A DNA stretch of 64,000 bases from Jackrogersella multiformis (GCA_902806575.1 CADCXD010000018.1:806001-870000); one strand, 5' to 3'; counted from the stretch's first letter, positions 40,024 to 53,900 are shown. Numbers and translations: made by a program. The notes: generated by a model not told the origin, from the letters alone.

Positions 40024-40894
40024 TGTCGTATCTGTCTAGACTCGTTGTTGGAAATGATTTGCCGTAATCCAATTCATATCCAAAATTTCTGCATGCCCAG
40101 TAAGTCCACCCACTAAGGCCTGCATGCCCCAGCTGCTATAGCTGCTGCCCAATCACCAACCAAGGGTCACGTAGAGCGGTCGAAATACATACCTAGGTAG
40201 GTATAGACAGTGCAAGCAAGTACTTCGTACCTAGGTATAATCCCGTTCAACAACAGTTCTATGTTAATCAGTCTCCGTATCATGAGGATATGTCCTTCTC
40301 CTTATTACAATATGACTTTCTCGTCATTATAGAAGCTTCATCGCGAGGTATTAATTGGATATACCTATCCATTGCATTAATTATTAAGACGCCTAGGTAC
40401 GCGTCGATTTTGGTCGACTTCGGCGATTCCCTCCCCGACTACATATTTAAGCAACATAATACAATCTACCAAGTCATATCACAGTCCAGCAAGTCGCGAA
40501 TAGCATCCAGGAAATGTGTAATAAGTCTGTACAAGTCTTCTAAACTACCTACCTAGCTATGGTTGCATCCAACAGCAAAATATCGGTTTTCTGTGATTCC
40601 CATTCGTCTCGTCTCATAACTTTGCATCAACCCACACAAGTGCTAAATCATAGCAGCAAACACATGCTGCTACTCGGCAGGGGCTAACCGTAAATATTAG
40701 CTATAGACGTCTGATATGTGATTGGGGTACAGGTCACTGCCAACTCGGGGAATGTTCCAACAAGTATTCGTTTTCGTTGTGTGGTTCATGATGGTGTGCA
40801 GACATTGCAACAACGGGTGCAAAGCTAGGCTGGTTCAGGAGCAACGACGATAGATGCCAGCAGAAAATTACATTGCGAGGCAAGGGGAAACTGA
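40024..40894. other. Intergenic region, tRNA-Thr upstream and downstream gene 3' flank
   Basis: About 0.87 kb. An 88-aa plus-strand open frame (40290-40556) has low complexity and no recognisable feature. One CCTAGG motif pair occurs near 40192-40235 upstream of the tRNA. Confidence 0.4.
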
Positions 40895-43800
40895 TTACAG
40901 TCGTGAGGGACGGCGGATGCGTCTGCGTCTATCGGCGGCAGATGAGTTAGTACGATCGATCAAGTTTGGCTGTAAGTCCTCCTCCAATGAATGACCCGTG
41001 TGGACAACCATGGAGGACCCGGCATCCTGTTGGGATGGATTCAAAGGGTTGCTTGACTCTCTCTCACAAAAATAGTGCATGTTCTCTTCGACTTTCTTTT
41101 GCGAATGGTCTGATCGGCTCGCTCGAGGTTCCTGTGTGTGATGATGATACACCGAAGAGATTTGGTTGCCAGCATGCGTGGCCATTTTCTGCTCACGATC
41201 AGCCTTGCTAGAGAACTCTGTATGCTAAGTTAGTCGCCTAAGATAATTTACGAGAAATGCTAACGGTTTAGCTCGAGTCTTACCAAGGGTTTTGGTTGGG
41301 TTCTCTTCATGATTGTCCATCTCGTCTGAGTCCTCAGACTCAGCTAGTTCATAAGCAGCAGGGGCGATGTTGGCATCGTCGTCGAGTCCCTCACAGGAAT
41401 TATACGACTCTACCGAGATCTCAGTGCGCGTCACAACGCTCGGGAAAGGAAATGGAGAAAACGGGAAAGCACCAGACCCGTTGGCGGGATTAGTCATGTG
41501 GTCGAAGAGCTTACCAGCTGATGCTAGGTCCTGCTCAGCCGCCATCCGTACTTCCTGCTCAAACTCGTCTCCGTATTCATAACCAGCATTCCAAGATTCC
41601 TCCATAAAGTACGGCGTAGAGGCTGTGTAGCCATAAGGCAGGTCAGTAGGCGTCGGCGGCAAATCGTATTGGAAAGCATAGTCAGATTCGTATGGACTGT
41701 CAGGTTCAGTCTCAACCATATCGTCCATGTAACTTCCTGGAGGTCCATGATGACCTGCCCTAGTCTCATCTGGATTTCTTCGAACTCTTCTACGATTAGA
41801 ATGGTTATCGCATCCAGGTTTTGAATCTTGAACCGGTTGCTCAGGTCCAGGTCTTGCATCAAGACGTGTCTTCGACTCATGGACGCGAGCCTTTGGCTTG
41901 CTGTCGTAAGTGGACTTGTGTTCATGAACGGGCCCATATTTTTCGCGGACTGGCTGCTTGCCGCGGGAATCGTTGTGGTATGCTCTATAATGTGTAGCCT
42001 TGGACGTCTCGGAGGCCTCGGCACGAAAGTTGGCGTGGTCTTCGTCTTCATCTGTGGCCTTATATTTCTCACCACGAACTTCGTAGTACGAAGAAGCAGC
42101 TTCTGTATGATCTGAAACGCTCTGCATAAAAGCCTTAAGTCTGACCTTAGGAGGGAGTTCTGAAGAGACCCGTCGTGAAATCCTAGAGCTTTTCTCGGGA
42201 GTAGGGACCCTGGATGAAGTTCCAATATTGTTGGCGTAAGTACTGCCCGAAGTGTTATTCGATTCGAGTACCGGTGTGACCCCTTTCAGATTTTCTTTCT
42301 CGATACTGGCCGCCGAGATTGTTGGTTTGGCATGGACATCATTCGTTGAAACCGGTTCTTGGTTGAAATTGGAGTGATTCCCTCTAGGACGTCTAGAAGT
42401 ATTAATATCTGACACCCCTGTGGGGGATAGTGGCGGAAGCTGTCTAGCACTATCCTCTGAACCGGTCGGCCTGGGCAAAATGTTCGACAACAAACTACAG
42501 CGTCTCAACTTCTTCGTACATTTACTAGCACGGCAGGTCTTCGTATACTTCTGCCTATTTTCAGAGCTAGCGTAAGATACATCAGTGCTAGTAGCGGCCA
42601 TGGAACCTCCATCAGCATGCTTTAAGTGACTGTTAGCTTTAAGAACATCTCTACGAGGTTCGTTATGACTTACATGATAGATAACGGTGTTCTCGGTATC
42701 ATCAGTGCTATCACTATCCGCGAGACCAGCTTCATGTTGGCATCTGGCGCAATAGCTTCGTTCCGGTATTTGGCCCCTTTCCAGAGGATGTGCTTTCTGG
42801 TATTTCTTGGATCTCACTCTTCCACAGCCTGCGCAAAAGTGGACATGTTGGATGTGCTTACCAACATCCCGTTTGGCATTCGCCCTCTTCTCTTTCGTAT
42901 CCTTATTATTGTCTACCCCTTGCGTTTTGGCCTTTATAGCTGTACTGTAGTGCTCCTCGCATTTTTTAGCTTCATCAGGGCTAAACCTGACAGGGATAGG
43001 ACTGCAGAAGGCTGTTGAGCCTACCTTGCCTCGTGACTGACTTACTGGGAATGGCAAGGGCGTAAATGGTGATGGAGGCGGAGGTATAAGAGTTGACGAG
43101 AGTCCGGAGATTGGATAAGTAGGAGATATAGTTTCTTGATACGGAGTCGTAGACTGGTGCTGATGGAAGAACAGGGGCACAGGGACTGACGGAGAAGCTG
43201 GGTAAGTCGGAGGTTGCGTACATTGGGGACTCTGTACCATAAGAGGTTGCGGTGGTGCGAATTGTGGAAAGCTGCCAGAATTTGGTGTATGAGGAGCAAA
43301 TCCTTGACTGTCAACAGGCGGCGTAATCGAAACACCACGGTTAGGTGTCATAGCCATGTTATTACCGGTGTTCCGCATAGAAGGCGGAATCAGTGGCGAT
43401 GTCGCTGGTGGATAGAGGTTGCTCGTTGTCGAGTACGCATTTATTCCATCTGGAATCATACGATGACTTACACCACTAGATGTGCCGCTATTACATCGAT
43501 GGATACGGGTGGGTGCGGAAGTAGAGGCAGATCGAATACTACTCTTGCTAGTAGTGACAGAATTAGTTCTATATTTGCGAGAGTGACGGCGTTTAGCAGA
43601 CCACCCACGTGGTGGAAACGAGCTTGTCGGGTTTGGAGGTATAGTGACAGTGGAAGTCCGGACTGTAGAATTCTGGCGGCGGCGAGCCTGTCGCTGAGCC
43701 TCCCGGTCAAAGTCTATGCGAGATGGAACGCCAAGGGCTTGACCGAGGATATCAAAGCCGTAATCTTCCAGCAGTCTCTCTGGCTTCTTGCGACCAAAGG

Positions 43801-44109
43801 CTGGTTTTCCAGTCTTAGTCGTGGTGACGTAGATGCCTTTACTACCAGGTAGGTAAAGCTCGCCATTACTATTACTACGCTCATGATGTGGCATCCCATC
43901 ATCTGACTGTGAACCGATACTCCTATTGCCTTGTTAGTGAGAGGCAAGAGATGACGGTATAGCTGAGAAGTTGCTGCAGATTTAGTTTAAGCAGAGCAGA
44001 GAGATATTCGATTCGATTAATAGAGTACATAGGTAAAAAAGAAAAAAAAAAGAAAAAAAGAGCAGCTGGTGACTTACTTGGACCGGCATCGAGTCTTGAA
44101 CAGCCCCAT
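40895..44109 (-). CDS. Uncharacterised 997-aa protein with a zinc-ribbon-like Cys motif
   Basis: I cannot assign a function. Exons 44109-44078, 43922-41284 and 41217-40895 give 997 aa. The short first exon encodes MGLFKTRCRSK, and the second begins SIGSQSDDGMPHHERSNSNG. Residues about 25-75 are conserved-looking (GIYVTTTKTGKPAFGRKKPERLLEDYGFDILG). A long Ser/Pro/Thr-rich disordered region follows. Near residue 370 a compact motif reads FCAGCGRVRSKKY...RSYCARCQHEAG, i.e. CxxC-x23-CxxC, probably binding one zinc ion. A charged disordered middle, an acidic segment around VETEPDSPYESDYAFQYD and a basic C-terminus (RRRRIRRPSRL) complete it. The 3' exon was identified from the GTAAGA donor and CAG acceptor, which extend the frame by 107 codons. 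A nuclear or DNA-associated role is possible but is only inference. Confidence 0.72.
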
Positions 44110-45474
44110 TCTCAAAGGAATTCAAGGTGTTATGCTATATGTTATATGTTATGTGTTATGCTTGGTGTTGGGCTAGATATCCTACCTCTAGGTACCTAAG
44201 GTAGGTGTAGGTATCAAACGGCGATATGTGGATGAGAAAGTGAAAGTGTGTACCTAGGTAGTGAAAGACTGTGGAGTAAGGGGAGGAAGAGAGTAAAAGA
44301 GTGAAAGAGTGACGGCGAAGGAGTGGCAGGCACGTTGTGACTAACTACCTAGGTAGGTACTTAGTGTTAGGTAGATACCAGGTACCTAAGGTAGGTACAC
44401 CAAAAAGGCATCAACCTAAAAAACTGGCACAGTCAGGGTCAGGGTACACAGGTGGCTTCCAAGCTCAGTCAAAAAGTATAGTATAGGTTATACATAGGTA
44501 CCTAGGTAGGTATGTAACGAGTGGATACGAGGTAAACAGATTGAAAGGAAATGTTGGTTCATGAGCGTTCTTGGTACTAGGAGCAAGAGATGAGTAAGAT
44601 GAAAGGAGTAAGAAGAGAGGATTGAGAAGTGAAGATTGAAGGTAAGGATTTTATTTTCCTCACACTTCAAAGTTCAAGTGCTCTTTTAAAAGGCCAGAGA
44701 TACAAGCTACCAATACTTGGGTATACGTAGGTACCGAGCCATCACGGTGAATGCCATATCGAATTATCAAGCGAGTCATTGGTTCATCAGTTCGTCCAGT
44801 ATAGTCTCATAGTTTCCTCCCCTTACCAACCCTCTCACGACACGAGTAGGTTACATGCTGCATGTTCCATTGTTATGACAATTTTAACAAGCTACGAATC
44901 TAACTCTATGTACATAGGTAGGCTGTGAACCAACCTGTCTACCTAGGTACAGATATCAAGGTCCCAATACATATCTACTGTCTTCTTATATTATCTTCTG
45001 ACTGAGTTTCTCCACAGGGAGATATCCATAGGTACCTAATATATAATGTGTAAATATCAGCTGTAGAAGGTAGTTTGAGAAGGGGATATCGCCCGGCAAC
45101 TTCTCAAAATACATAAATACATACAGCCACACAGGAACCATGATACATGGGCATATCCTCTTATGGCATGATCAGCAAACATAGCCGACAGCCATTGAAT
45201 ATTCCTCCAATTCCAGACTATACATGTAAGAAGCCATCACATAGTCCCTCCTCTCCCTTCCGCCACTCCATCATGTCTTATAGAGGTGCACAAATTTGGT
45301 TCTTTGCATATTCGAACAACACCCTCCTCCCTAAAAGAAGAGAATACTGGTACATGAAAATTTCCTGCACCCGAGGCGTACAGCTATATCGAGACCCTAC
45401 TCGCATTCTTTGAGTATTGTACAATAAGAAAAAATGGAGGACTTCGACACTATAGAGGTGGAAATCTGCCGATT
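44110..45474. other. Intergenic region upstream of the zinc-ribbon-like protein gene
   Basis: 1.37 kb between the 5' end of one minus-strand gene and the 3' end of the RAD53-like gene. CCTAGG/GGTACC motifs occur at 44184-44210, 44252-44262, 44344-44400, 44490-44512 and 44935-44952. No ORF is convincing. Confidence 0.45.
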
Positions 45475-48400
45475 CTATCTGCTACTTTGAACATACGGCG
45501 ACGGTAGGTTACATCGGAACTGGGGGACTGTTCTTCCCGAGATAGGGGGTGCGCTAGCTGGCGAAGCTGTGCGCGAAGCACGGGTGGCAAGTATGCTGAC
45601 TGCTTCGGCACGCTTCTCTTCGAAAATTCGACTGCGCTCTAATTCTTCATCCATATGTCGCATCCTCAGTTCCTGATCGCGCTGCGCCTCAGACTTAATC
45701 CTGTCGTAGTGAAGCGTAGTTACAGCTTTGGGCCAGAGACGGTCAAGCTTGCGGCCCTGAGACTCGGGTATGCAGGTCGGAGGCTCATCTGCCGGCCTCG
45801 CACCCGAAGACCCACCCCAGTAACATTCAAACGTCAATATCGCTTGGCTATGCACGTTGTCCGTCCCCCAGAAGGCTATCGTATCTCCATGGTACAGCCT
45901 TACCCAGTACTTGCAAGGTGCCGCGCCATCCTTTGGTTCGTTGGCCAGTAGGGGATTGTTGTTGATTCGTATTCCATTAGTAGCTTTGGTTGATATGTAA
46001 AATGAGTACGAATTTGGCCCTGGCTCGGTTCGCATCGTGCGGCTAGCTGCCGATCGAGCAGGCTCCCATGGACGGAATTCATTGAAAGAAGCAGTATAAC
46101 CATCTCTCCACAATATGACCCTGAATGCATTTTTAGGCACCTTGGATTCCATGACTGGCTCGTAGACAACCGTATTGTTTGGGTTCCTTCCCCACGAGAG
46201 GATGGGGTCGTTTAGGTGGATGGATATTCCTGGGACTAATGATCCCCGTGCCGAGTAAAATGCCGCAATCGTCTTGGGCTGTTCAGCAGCCTGTGTAAGT
46301 TGTTGGATCTGAGTCTCCGGGGGCAGAGTATCCGGAATGGACTCCGACTCGTCTTCGATGGCAGACAAAACCTTGAGAGGCATCTCCCAGTCACGTACCT
46401 CGTTAACGACCCGACTGTCACGTTTGAGTAAAGCTGGCCGCAGTGCGAGTGCCCTTCCTGTTTCCCTAGGCGGATTTCGATTGCGTGTAGGCGGGAAGTT
46501 CCTCATCGCGAGGTCCCAAAGACGGGATTTTCCTGGACCAAACTCCTCCTTCCTCTTATCAGCAGCATGCTCAAATGCATTGTACTGGAGATGGGTCATC
46601 TCGGGGTAATCAAGATGCCAAGTGTCCTTGTTCGAGCTATCCCAAAAGGTTGTTTTAGGAAGAGGGTAGTCGATTTGACGACCAGACACATTTTCCGCAA
46701 CCGGCGGAACACTAGCAAGTAAACGAGTCTCATCTTCTTCCGTGTCCAAATCATCCATGTTACTTTGTGATTTGAGCCTTTTGAATGACGGTTTGACCTT
46801 TGTCTCACCCGCATCGTACTCGTCACTTGTATCGTAATTCGGCTTTCTCTTACTCTTCGTTAGATCGCTAACCTTAGATCGAAGACCTGGTTCGCCGTTG
46901 ACTAGAGATTTAACATCCAAGTTCCCAAGGATCGAAGAGGCACCATCAAGGCTTTGAGAACGCGCCCCTAGCACCGCACTCTGTGTATCTCCAAGAGGCG
47001 GGTCTACGTCGACGGACAGAATGTTATTACTTGGTCGTGGCTTCTGTCTTGGTGTAGAAAGGTTTTCTGATTCTTCGAAACTGTCAAGTATCTCGGTTTC
47101 GGCCTCTCGTAAGCTGTTGCCCGAGACTGGGAGGTTCAGAAGGTCCTCTGGGATGGCGCCAGAGCTGCCGGCTGCTGACACCTCCCCAAACAATCTGTTC
47201 GGCCGGGGTTGCCCGAAAGTATAATTCTCCTTTTCAGACTCGTAACCGATGGAAAAATCTGGCTCTGGCTCTCGTGAAGAAGTCGCACTGGCGTCATCAA
47301 ACCGAGCCTCTTGTCTGTCGTCGAGACTGAGCTGCGATGCTCTTTGCCCTAAATCCTTATCGTCAGAACTCGCCTCAATAGAATCCGCTGCATCCGTTAG
47401 CCACGGATGAGTTCCGAGCTCCGAGATAGATGCTCTGGTTTCCGGCCGCACATGGATCATTCTCAATAGGAAGTGGATGCCGTTGCTAGATACGTTTGAG
47501 CGCGACAAAGGAGAGATATTGACCGGCGTCTTGATGATATGATCGAGCAACTCAGTATATGTGACCCCGTTCTTAACCGGAAAAGGCGGACTACCAGTAA
47601 GAGCATAAAATAAGACGCCGCCGAGGGACCATATATCCACCGCATGGTCGTATCTCTCCCTATCCGCAGGCTTATTGCCGTACCTCTGCGTCCGTCTGCC
47701 ATTGTCATCATATGATGAATACTCGCTATACACCTCGGGAGCGCAGTACAAAAGAGTACCACAGAATGTTTTGAGAAAGGTCTGCTCGGTCTCAATCATT
47801 TTGGACAAGCCGAAATCCGTTAACTTGACTAAGAGCGGATCCATTGAATGTATCAGGATATTATCAGGCTTCACATCTCGGTGTGTGATTTTGTTTTCGT
47901 GCAGATACCCAAGGGCATCAAGTAACTGCTCGGCCATAATCTTGACGTAAGGTTCGGTTATAGCACCATGCTCCTGAACAAGCTTGCCGAGATCGCCGCC
48001 AGGGACATATTCCATGACGATAAAGAACTGGTGTTTCTCCCAGTAGAAATGTTCGATGTACTGGACAATATTGTTCTTAAATCGAGTTAGATGAGTTTGA
48101 GAAGACGCAGACGGAGTAGGATAATTTAGCTTACGTGCTGAACTCTTTGCATAATTTTCATCTCATTCTCGACTTTCTGATCCAGAACCCCATTCTTCAT
48201 GAACCTGCGAATATCTAATTCCTTTGCTGCATATGGCGAACCGTCGTATTTTGAGGTGACTTTGTGAACTGTCGCGAAAGCCCCTTTCCCTATTACCCCC
48301 ACGGGCGCATACCTCTCCCCTCCACGCCACTCCCGTGGTAGGCGCTCGTGGGCATCTTGCGTGATCTCCCAGGGTTTGTCGATAGGTGCGCGCCCGCCTC

Positions 48401-49289
48401 GTGGAGGTGGGAATAGATTGACCTGCCTCGATTTAGCATTGATATGAGCAATATCATTCTGGGTTATCGTCTTACATGGCCACTCGGTCCAGGGCCAATA
48501 GTCTTGTCAACATCACTCTGTCCTTGAGATCGTTGTAGATAAGCACCAAGCTTTCTCTTATACGCCATCTCGTGTTCGCCATCGCGACGAGGAATCCGAA
48601 CAAGAAAGACGAGATCATCCTCGTTTTGATGCATAACAATCTTGATGGTAGAGCCACTCTCCAGCGTCCTTTTCGTAGCGCCGTGCTGGCCCGGTTTCTG
48701 GGGGTCGCCCCTTTTTCGCAGCAACTTGCCATCGACTACGGTGCCATTCGTCGATTGGTCTTCGAGCATAACGATACCGTACTTGTTGGCGAATATACGA
48801 AAATGAATATTGCTAAGTCTTCTGGATGGATCGTTCTCGAAGCAGAGATCGCATCGGGCTCTGTTGCGACCAAAGGTGAAGCCTAGACGTGGATCCTTGA
48901 CATTAGACGACAACTTAATCACGAGAGCATGATCACCAATCCCCCTGGTTCGACCAAACTCCTTAGCATCATCTTCGCGATACAGATCGGAGTCGATGGC
49001 GTCGGCAGTGTATCTTCCAGCAGTATGGTGGGCGAATTCGGGAGAGGATGCAATGTTCTTGATTTCGCGGCTGGCACTATCGGAGTTGGGGTACAATAGG
49101 CAGATTATATCGGATATGTCTTCGTCAGAGAAGCCCGAATTCTGCTTCCCAAATCTCCTAGGATCCAAGGCATTCTGAGTAGCTAGAGAGGGTGGTGGTA
49201 TCAGCGGGCATTGCCTGTGAAATAAGCTGTGCAAAAGGGCATAAGTGCTAACCTGGTTGAGTAGCCTGCGAATCTTCAGTCGAGTCCAT
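45475..49289 (-). CDS. RAD53: RAD53/CHK2-family checkpoint kinase (FHA-kinase-FHA-like)
   Basis: Ser/Thr kinase of the DNA-damage/replication checkpoint. Exons 49289-49253, 49182-48476, 48422-48135 and 48075-45475 give 1210 aa. The N-terminus has a small SQ/TQ cluster (DSQATQPATQ), a target for Mec1/ATR-type kinases. The first FHA domain (about residues 105-205) keeps GR, LSNIHF and STNGT, the phosphothreonine-binding pattern. The kinase domain follows: VIGKGAFATVHK with AAKEL, HRDVKPDNILIH, DFGLSKM, FCGTLLYCAPE and DIWSLGGVLFYAL. A long disordered region precedes a C-terminal FHA-like domain (LSWGRNPNNTVVYEP...TNGIRINN). There the Ser/His recognition element is replaced by VPKNAF, so phosphopeptide binding is doubtful. 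Exon 1 is joined by GTTAGC-CTAG splicing, restoring Q-P-A-T-Q-N. Confidence 0.9.
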
Positions 49290-50982
49290 TGGTAGTAAAG
49301 AGGGCGCGCAAGGCCACCGCTGGCCTAGAAGATTATAGTTGAGGCTCGTGTGTCTCTTCTACACCGACCGCGAGACTGCGTGACTGCGAGAAACACTGTA
49401 CATGCAGCCGGCCGGTGTCGTTGTCAAGACTCCCAGCCCGACCGACCAGCTAGCTCGGAAGCCTTCGTTATATAGCAGGTTGTGATCATTCAAAGGAGCC
49501 TCGGTTGCATTCTTCGGCGGCGAGGTGGAATATATCGCATATATCGAATATATCGAATTAGGTACCTCGCTAGCTACCTACCTAGGTTACCTGGTATTGT
49601 TATGGTTGCACAGGTTGCCGTTACAAATTGAGAGGTAGCTGTGAATTAATATAGCTGACCGTTATAAAGGTCTAGCTACTCAAATATGTACACCGGAGTG
49701 AATATTAATATGGATGGCAAATGAGTTGAAATATTATGGATGCCCTCTTGGTCTTGGATCAGGTAGGGAGACATGGAAATAGGATTTCGAGAAAAGGTTT
49801 GGAATGTTGATATTTTTTTTTTTTCGTAAGAACTCGACAGAAAGTACCTAGAATAAAGTTGAAAGTGCACGAAAGCCTCAGGTGAATGCACGCGGCAGGT
49901 TGCATCAAGTGCGGCTACCCGCTCAACTACCTAGATGAGTGCCCACCTTGCCCACCTTGCCCACCTTCCCGCCTATTGTACCTACCTAGGTAGGTATGTT
50001 TGTACAAACCCCACAGGGTTCTCTCAAGTGCTCATTTGATCCCCACTAGGTACCTAGGTACCTACCTACCTGCTATGTATGTACATAGATAGGTAACAGG
50101 TACGGATTAACTTTTGGCTTATTATTCGACACCCTACTTCTTTCTGGAAGGGTGTATGACCAATCATCATAAGGTCGGGTATTGCCGTCCCACCTAGCGA
50201 ACCATTGTTCTGGAATCCCACGGATATATACATACCTAGGTACTTTTGTAGGATACCGACCTAAGGTAGGATAGCATTTGACCCGGTGATACTCTAACAA
50301 CCTAAGTTGAAGTAGGTTTGCAGGGTGTTGAACGGTAAATATTAACTTCCCGTTCGTCATAAGCACGTTATGCCCTTGCATCCAACTTCTACACTAAAAT
50401 TGGTTAGTAGGTATCTACCTATGTAGGTAGGTACCGCTAAGTATCTAGGCAAAGTAAAATAAAGTAAAATGGGCTAGGTAGGTACCTGAAGTAAAGTAAA
50501 AGCTCCAGAAAGTAGGTAGGTACGTATATATAATACTTTAGACTACTACCTACCGACTTGTACCTGGATATCCGGCAAGCAGCACCTGGTCAGCACCGCA
50601 GGCACATGCATATTTGGGACAGAAGATCACGGAAGTCATACGTCACCCGGTGACATTCTTTCAGGTGACTTTAAAGTAGAACCCCTGTTCGGGGATAATC
50701 AAAAATCAAAATATGATATGCTTATTAGCCATGTCAACGAAGGATTCTTCGAAATCGACCGTGAATCCGTTTCATGCCAGTATGCCAATGCTCCAGCTAC
50801 TTTATATAATTTTCCGACATCCTCTATGCCACTATAATTTGTAGACCATGCATGCTTACCTCAATCATACAGAATCCAGTCTCTCCAAAGAAAACTGAGC
50901 AAAGCAAGGTGGAAGAATACGACAAAACAAATATCAGATAACATAGAAAAGGGAATAGATCGTAAATCGTCAAATGCAATTA
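49290..50982. other. Intergenic region upstream of RAD53-like gene
   Basis: 1.7 kb. CCTAGG/GGTACC motif clusters lie at 49560-49595, 49978-50100 and 50400-50560. A 102-codon minus-strand open frame (50073-50381) overlaps these motifs and resembles no family I know. No RNA gene is seen. Confidence 0.45.
49978..50102. repeat. TACCTAGGTA motif cluster
   Basis: Alternating CCTAGG and GGTACC palindromes with ACCT repeats, including TAGGTACCTAGGTACCTACC near 50047-50066. It belongs to the dispersed family described in the findings. Confidence 0.75.
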
Positions 50983-53900
50983 TTAGAAAAAGCCTCTCTT
51001 CTTCTTCGGCTTCTGATCTATATCTTTTAGAATATCATCGAACGTGCTACCACCAACGGAATCCTGCCGTGAACTATTCCGCGACTCCGTATGTGGGTAA
51101 GCAGGGGAGTCCACAAGATCGTTTAGGTTACCCGAGGATCTACTGCGGCTCATCACAGTACTACCTGGTCGTTGGACCGGAGAGACACCTCTGGCGCTGA
51201 CAATCCGCGACCCCGGCATGCCATCTGTAGGGAGCGGAACAGGCTCGAGTCCGAAAGCTATGCTTCTTCGGTATGCTTGCTGCCTGCCGCCCGGAGACGC
51301 GGCTCTTTGTCTAAGCGCTACTCCCGGCGGTCCCGCCTGTGGAGATTCGCTTCGATGGATGGGAGCTGGGCCCGTTAAAGGACCCGGGTCCATATCCGTA
51401 AACACCGATTGTGGCGCTGGTAGCGGCGATAGACCTTCTTGCGGTGCCGGAGGAGCCATGTCATCTCCAAGTTCCCAGCGCTTGCCCGCTAGCCAGCAGT
51501 GACTGCGGTGGTAGATGCCCTCAATGCTAAACTCCACGGCATCGGTTGAAAGCTCCACCAAGCCACCTCCACCGGCTACTTCGTACCATCTCTTCTGTAC
51601 AGAGGGTGCGTCCTCTATCCACGGCGGCTGGCCTCTCGGCGGCTGGCATAGAAAGTACTCGACACCTTCTGTGAATTGTAGGCCGGGGGCATCCACCACC
51701 AACATAGGAAGTGATTGGATAATGACATAAAGGAATAACCAGTAGCCCATGCGCTGATCCGCCATCTCCGCAGCTGTTCTCCCTTTGGCTTCCTTGTGCT
51801 CAAACTCCTTGAACTCCTCGAGGAATGGAAGCTCCAGTTTGAATGTTTCAAAGTCGTAGGCCTTGTTCAGAATCAGCAGTATCTGATATTCTTGAAGATT
51901 TTTGTCCAGTCGCGCCCGCTCCCTATTAGACAGCTCGTAATAGTTCTCCTTGAGGCTAGTCATGTCAGGCAATTTGGGAAGATCAAACGGGATAGGAGGG
52001 AGCACGGGAGGCGAGGACTGGTCGAACTCCCCCAGGACTTTTCGCAAAGCCGAGAGATGGGGATTCTTATGATCGCTGGTTATCTCCTCTGCGCTCTGAT
52101 CAATCACTCGTGTCGTTATGGACTCGCGGTCAACGAGCAGATCATAAAGCGCACAGAAGTCCGAGTAGAGTATTTTCAGAACCTGCCTATTCAGGCCACT
52201 CTCGGTGAACGGATTCTTCTTGCTACGAGCCTTCGGTGGCCAACTCCCGAAATTGGATTTGTAATAGCTAAGAACAAACTGTCTCATCCGGCCGAAAGAT
52301 CTCTTCCACGTGTGGAACTTGACGTCCTTGTAGTCTTGGTTGGATGTCGAGTTGGCGACACCAGAGAACAGGGCTGGAAAGTCAAACGACTCCAGCCTAT
52401 TATTGACACCGTTCTGGCGGGTTACTAGTTCGAAGAATGAGCGTTCCAGCCGCTCACGCGTAGCGCGAGACAATTGATTCCATAAAGGAGAGTTTAGGTC
52501 CCGAATTGCTGAGTATTTTCCTACAGCGTGAGCAAATGCCTCATTGTAAAGGCTCATTGAGCGCATTCGTTCACCTAGAACAAGCGACTCTAAGGTCTTC
52601 TCTCTACTGTGTCTCACATCCGCAAGAGCCATCTGATCCATGAAGAAGCCGAAGCTCATGTCGACAGCATCGCCGAACGTTGAGCCGTCGGCGTTCGTGA
52701 AATCAAACTCCTTCAACAGAGCGGATATGTGGATGAATACACTGAATAGAGTTGGTTGCTCTTGAGTACATACCAACGGTTGGCCGGTCAAAAACGCAAA
52801 CATATTCCGAATCGATATCAACCGCTCCAGGTCAGCCTGTGACCTATTGCCCGGGGTCGACATAGACACAGGGAGATAGAGGCGCGACTCTCCATTCCAC
52901 TCGGACTCGAGTATGGGGGGCGACTGGACTCTTCGTGTGGCATCGTCGACGGAGAGACTGTCTCGGCCGCTGAAACTGCGGGTGCGACTCCTCCCCGAGT
53001 CCGTGGGAGACGACATCTCAGCTTCGATGAGCTCGACAAAAACCATCGAGTAATCCACGACGAACGAAGGAACTTTAAAGGATGGCCCGGCGCCAACCCC
53101 CTTAGGATCTAGATATATCAAGACATTCCCACCCTCGTTCCACAACTCTGGCACTTTGTCACCACTAGTAAGGAAGGACGTGTTGTAATCCGCATTCTGG
53201 CCGAGAATCCATGCTGCCGAACTGTTGACTTTTATCTGACCTTGGGAGTGAGATCTTGACCTTCCTCCGGGAAGCCAGCTTCTCCTCAAGCGACCGCGCC
53301 GTTCCCCATCCCGAGTTGGGCTCTGACTTCCGTTGCTCGAGCCCGGACGAGACACAACTGCTGTAGTTGTAGTTACGGTTAGGTTCCCCGACGGCGGGGT
53401 CGATCGAGTAGTAGCCGGTTGTGCGGACACACTTCGGACCCTAGGCTCGGAGGTTGGCGAGGATTGTTGAGGCGTCAGGCCTGTTTGGGAATTTGATGGT
53501 TTGTGACTACTGCTGGCGACGGAGCTGCTTCGTCGTCTCTGTTCTTTCCTGAGTTTGGGGGATGATTTGGTCTCGGTGAAGTGAAACGTCGATCCCCTTG
53601 TAGGTGCGGCGAAGCTTTCGATGGGAGGCATATTTTCTATTACCGGAGCGCTTTTATGTAATTTGGCCTTAGTAGAAATTGTCGCCTCGCTTTCAGAGGG
53701 ATTCCTACTATGGCCTGCGGCGGACCAGGCAGTAGCGGAGTTGTCGGAGGAGTCATTTGGGTATGAATTCCCAAACGCCTGGATCTGCTCAGATGACACC
53801 AGTGGTAAGCTCGGTAGACTCGGTGGTCTATCTTGAACGAGAGACTCGTCAGGTAGCAGCTTGCGCTGGAGACCACCCGCGGGATTATCTATTTGGTAAG

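Noticed and set aside
42626..43852. Plus-strand frames of 130 and 212 codons
   Set aside because: Antisense shadows of the 997-aa protein gene. They lack recognisable motifs and have no start or splice context.
49676..49891. Minus-strand 71-aa open frame in RAD53 upstream DNA
   Set aside because: Low-complexity, no homology recognised, and it overlaps a homopolymer run.
50073..50381. 102-aa minus-strand open frame
   Set aside because: It spans intergenic CCTAGG motifs, lacks any known domain, and its length is within chance for this composition. Kept only as a remark.
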